Below, in pieces: positions 23,548 to 24,325 of a stretch of 24,325 bases of DNA. Every line of letters starts with the position of its first letter. The first letter of the stretch is position 1. The notes under the pieces were generated by a model. It was not told where the DNA came from. It searched no databases and was given only the letters and a program-made list of their open reading frames with translations. Origin of the DNA: DASSHA01 sp035693145 (GTDB lineage: Bacteria; Chloroflexota; Limnocylindria; Limnocylindrales; CSP1-4); assembly GCA_035693145.1 (NCBI GenBank), contig DASSHA010000120.1:1-24325 (forward strand), written 5' to 3'. The position numbers and the translations under genes are program-made.

Positions 23548-24325
23548 TGGCGACGAGCCAGGACGCCGTCGGACGAGCCGTCGCCCCGCCGATCGCCGGT
23601 GCGCGCGCGGAGGAGCAGCACGGCCGCCCGGCCCTCACGGTCTCACGAGTCCTCTTCCTGATCGGGCTCATCGCCGCCTCCGTCCTGTTCCTCTACCCGT
23701 TCATCTGGCTCGTCTCGGCGTCGCTCAAGACCCGCCAGACCGTCTTCAACAACCAGCTCATCCCGGACCCGGTCCAGTGGGGAAACTACGCGGACATCTG
23801 GCAGCGGGCGCCCGTCTTCCACTGGTTGATCAACAGCGCGACGGTGTCGGTCCTCGCCGCGGGCGCGGTGACGGTCAGCTCGGCCCTCGTCGCGTTCGCC
23901 TTCGCGTACTTCCGGTTCCCGTTCCGGAGCATCCTGTTCGGGCTCGTGCTCGCCTCGATGATGCTGCCCGGGGCGGTGATGATGGTCCCGCAGTTCCTCA
24001 TCTGGAAGACCGTCGGCGAGGTCGCTCCGCCACTGGGTTTGAACACGCTCACGCCGCTCTGGGCGATGAACCTGTTCGGCTCCGCGTTCTACATCTTCCT
24101 GCTCCGCCAGTTCTTCCTCGGGCTGCCGCGCGAGGTCTTCGAGGCGGCCCGTGTCGACGGTGCGAACTACTTCACGATGTGGCGGAAGATCGCCGTGCCC
24201 CTGACGCTCCCGGCACTCATCGTCGTCTTCATCTTCGAGCTCAAGGCGAGCTGGACGGACCTGCTCAAGCCACTCATCTACATCCGCGACGTCGACCTGT
24301 TCACCCTTCCGCGCGGGCTGCAGCT
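23547..24325 (+). CDS. ABC sugar transporter permease, MalG/UgpE type, partial
   Basis: The ATG overlaps the previous stop. 259 complete codons are open to the right edge, so the last 20 to 30 residues are missing. After about 32 polar residues comes the first helix (VLFLIGLIAASVLFLYPFIW), then SASLKTRQTVF, as in CUT1 second permeases. The EAA loop is EAARVDGANYFTMWRKIAVP. MMLPGAVMMVPQF and SWTDLLKPLIYIRD are also family phrases. It pairs with the upstream permease to form the channel. No ATPase gene is visible inside the window. Confidence 0.95.
   Translation, partial: MATSQDAVGRAVAPPIAGARAEEQHGRPALTVSRVLFLIGLIAASVLFLYPFIWLVSASLKTRQTVFNNQLIPDPVQWGNYADIWQRAPVFHWLINSATVSVLAAGAVTVSSALVAFAFAYFRFPFRSILFGLVLASMMLPGAVMMVPQFLIWKTVGEVAPPLGLNTLTPLWAMNLFGSAFYIFLLRQFFLGLPREVFEAARVDGANYFTMWRKIAVPLTLPALIVVFIFELKASWTDLLKPLIYIRDVDLFTLPRGLQ

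Overview
The window is a very GC-rich bacterial chromosome segment with densely packed genes, many 1 to 8 nt gene overlaps, GTG starts mixed with ATG starts, and several starts that sit 8 to 9 nt behind a TANNNT -10 box and so look leaderless. Together with the gene content (MarP-like CvpA/trypsin protease, ilvBNC-leuAB-cimA operon, sugar ABC transporter) this fits Chloroflexota, possibly Limnocylindria-like, better than Proteobacteria. An actinobacterial relative cannot be excluded. The taxon is an inference from style, not from a marker gene.

Layout. (1) 1-1132, minus strand: a PadR regulator and the HAAS-domain membrane protein it overlaps, which runs off the left edge. (2) 1220-4529, minus strand: leuC, leuD and a MarP-like membrane serine protease in one direction. 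(3) 4656-7792, plus strand: a lipoprotein, an NRAMP-like transporter with altered metal-site motifs, a double PRC-barrel protein and an unknown 152-residue protein, tightly linked. (4) 7825-17081, plus strand: a large branched-chain amino acid operon. It has a promoter, a Leu/Val/Ile-rich leader ORF, an intrinsic terminator (attenuator), then ilvB, ilvN, a 45-codon small ORF, ilvC, leuA, leuB, cimA and a free-standing LeuA-type regulatory domain. (5) 17378-18985: pheA from its own leaderless promoter, a degenerate stretch, and an NTF2-like ORF without a convincing start. (6) 19057-24325: a tandem metallo-beta-lactamase-fold protein with a C-terminal beta-sandwich, then a sugar-type ABC importer (binding lipoprotein and two permeases, the second cut by the right edge).

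How the genes work together. IlvBN and IlvC serve valine, isoleucine and leucine. LeuA, LeuCD and LeuB make the leucine precursor. CimA with LeuCD and LeuB gives 2-oxobutyrate from pyruvate, so isoleucine need not start from threonine. ilvD and an aminotransferase are not in the window. Regulation appears layered: transcription attenuation before ilvB, feedback domains on IlvN, LeuA and CimA, and a third, detached LeuA-type regulatory domain.

The most unusual signal is a hairpin element of about 50 nt present three times in the ilvBNC region: at the ilvB/ilvN junction, inside the 3' end of ilvN, and inside the small ORF before ilvC. The copies differ, but three base pairs change on both sides so that pairing is kept. 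In the first copy the 3' strand of the hairpin contains the ilvN Shine-Dalgarno sequence. Two copies are part of a tandem duplication that also duplicated the ilvC start. This looks like an uncharacterised cis-regulatory RNA or a structured dispersed repeat.
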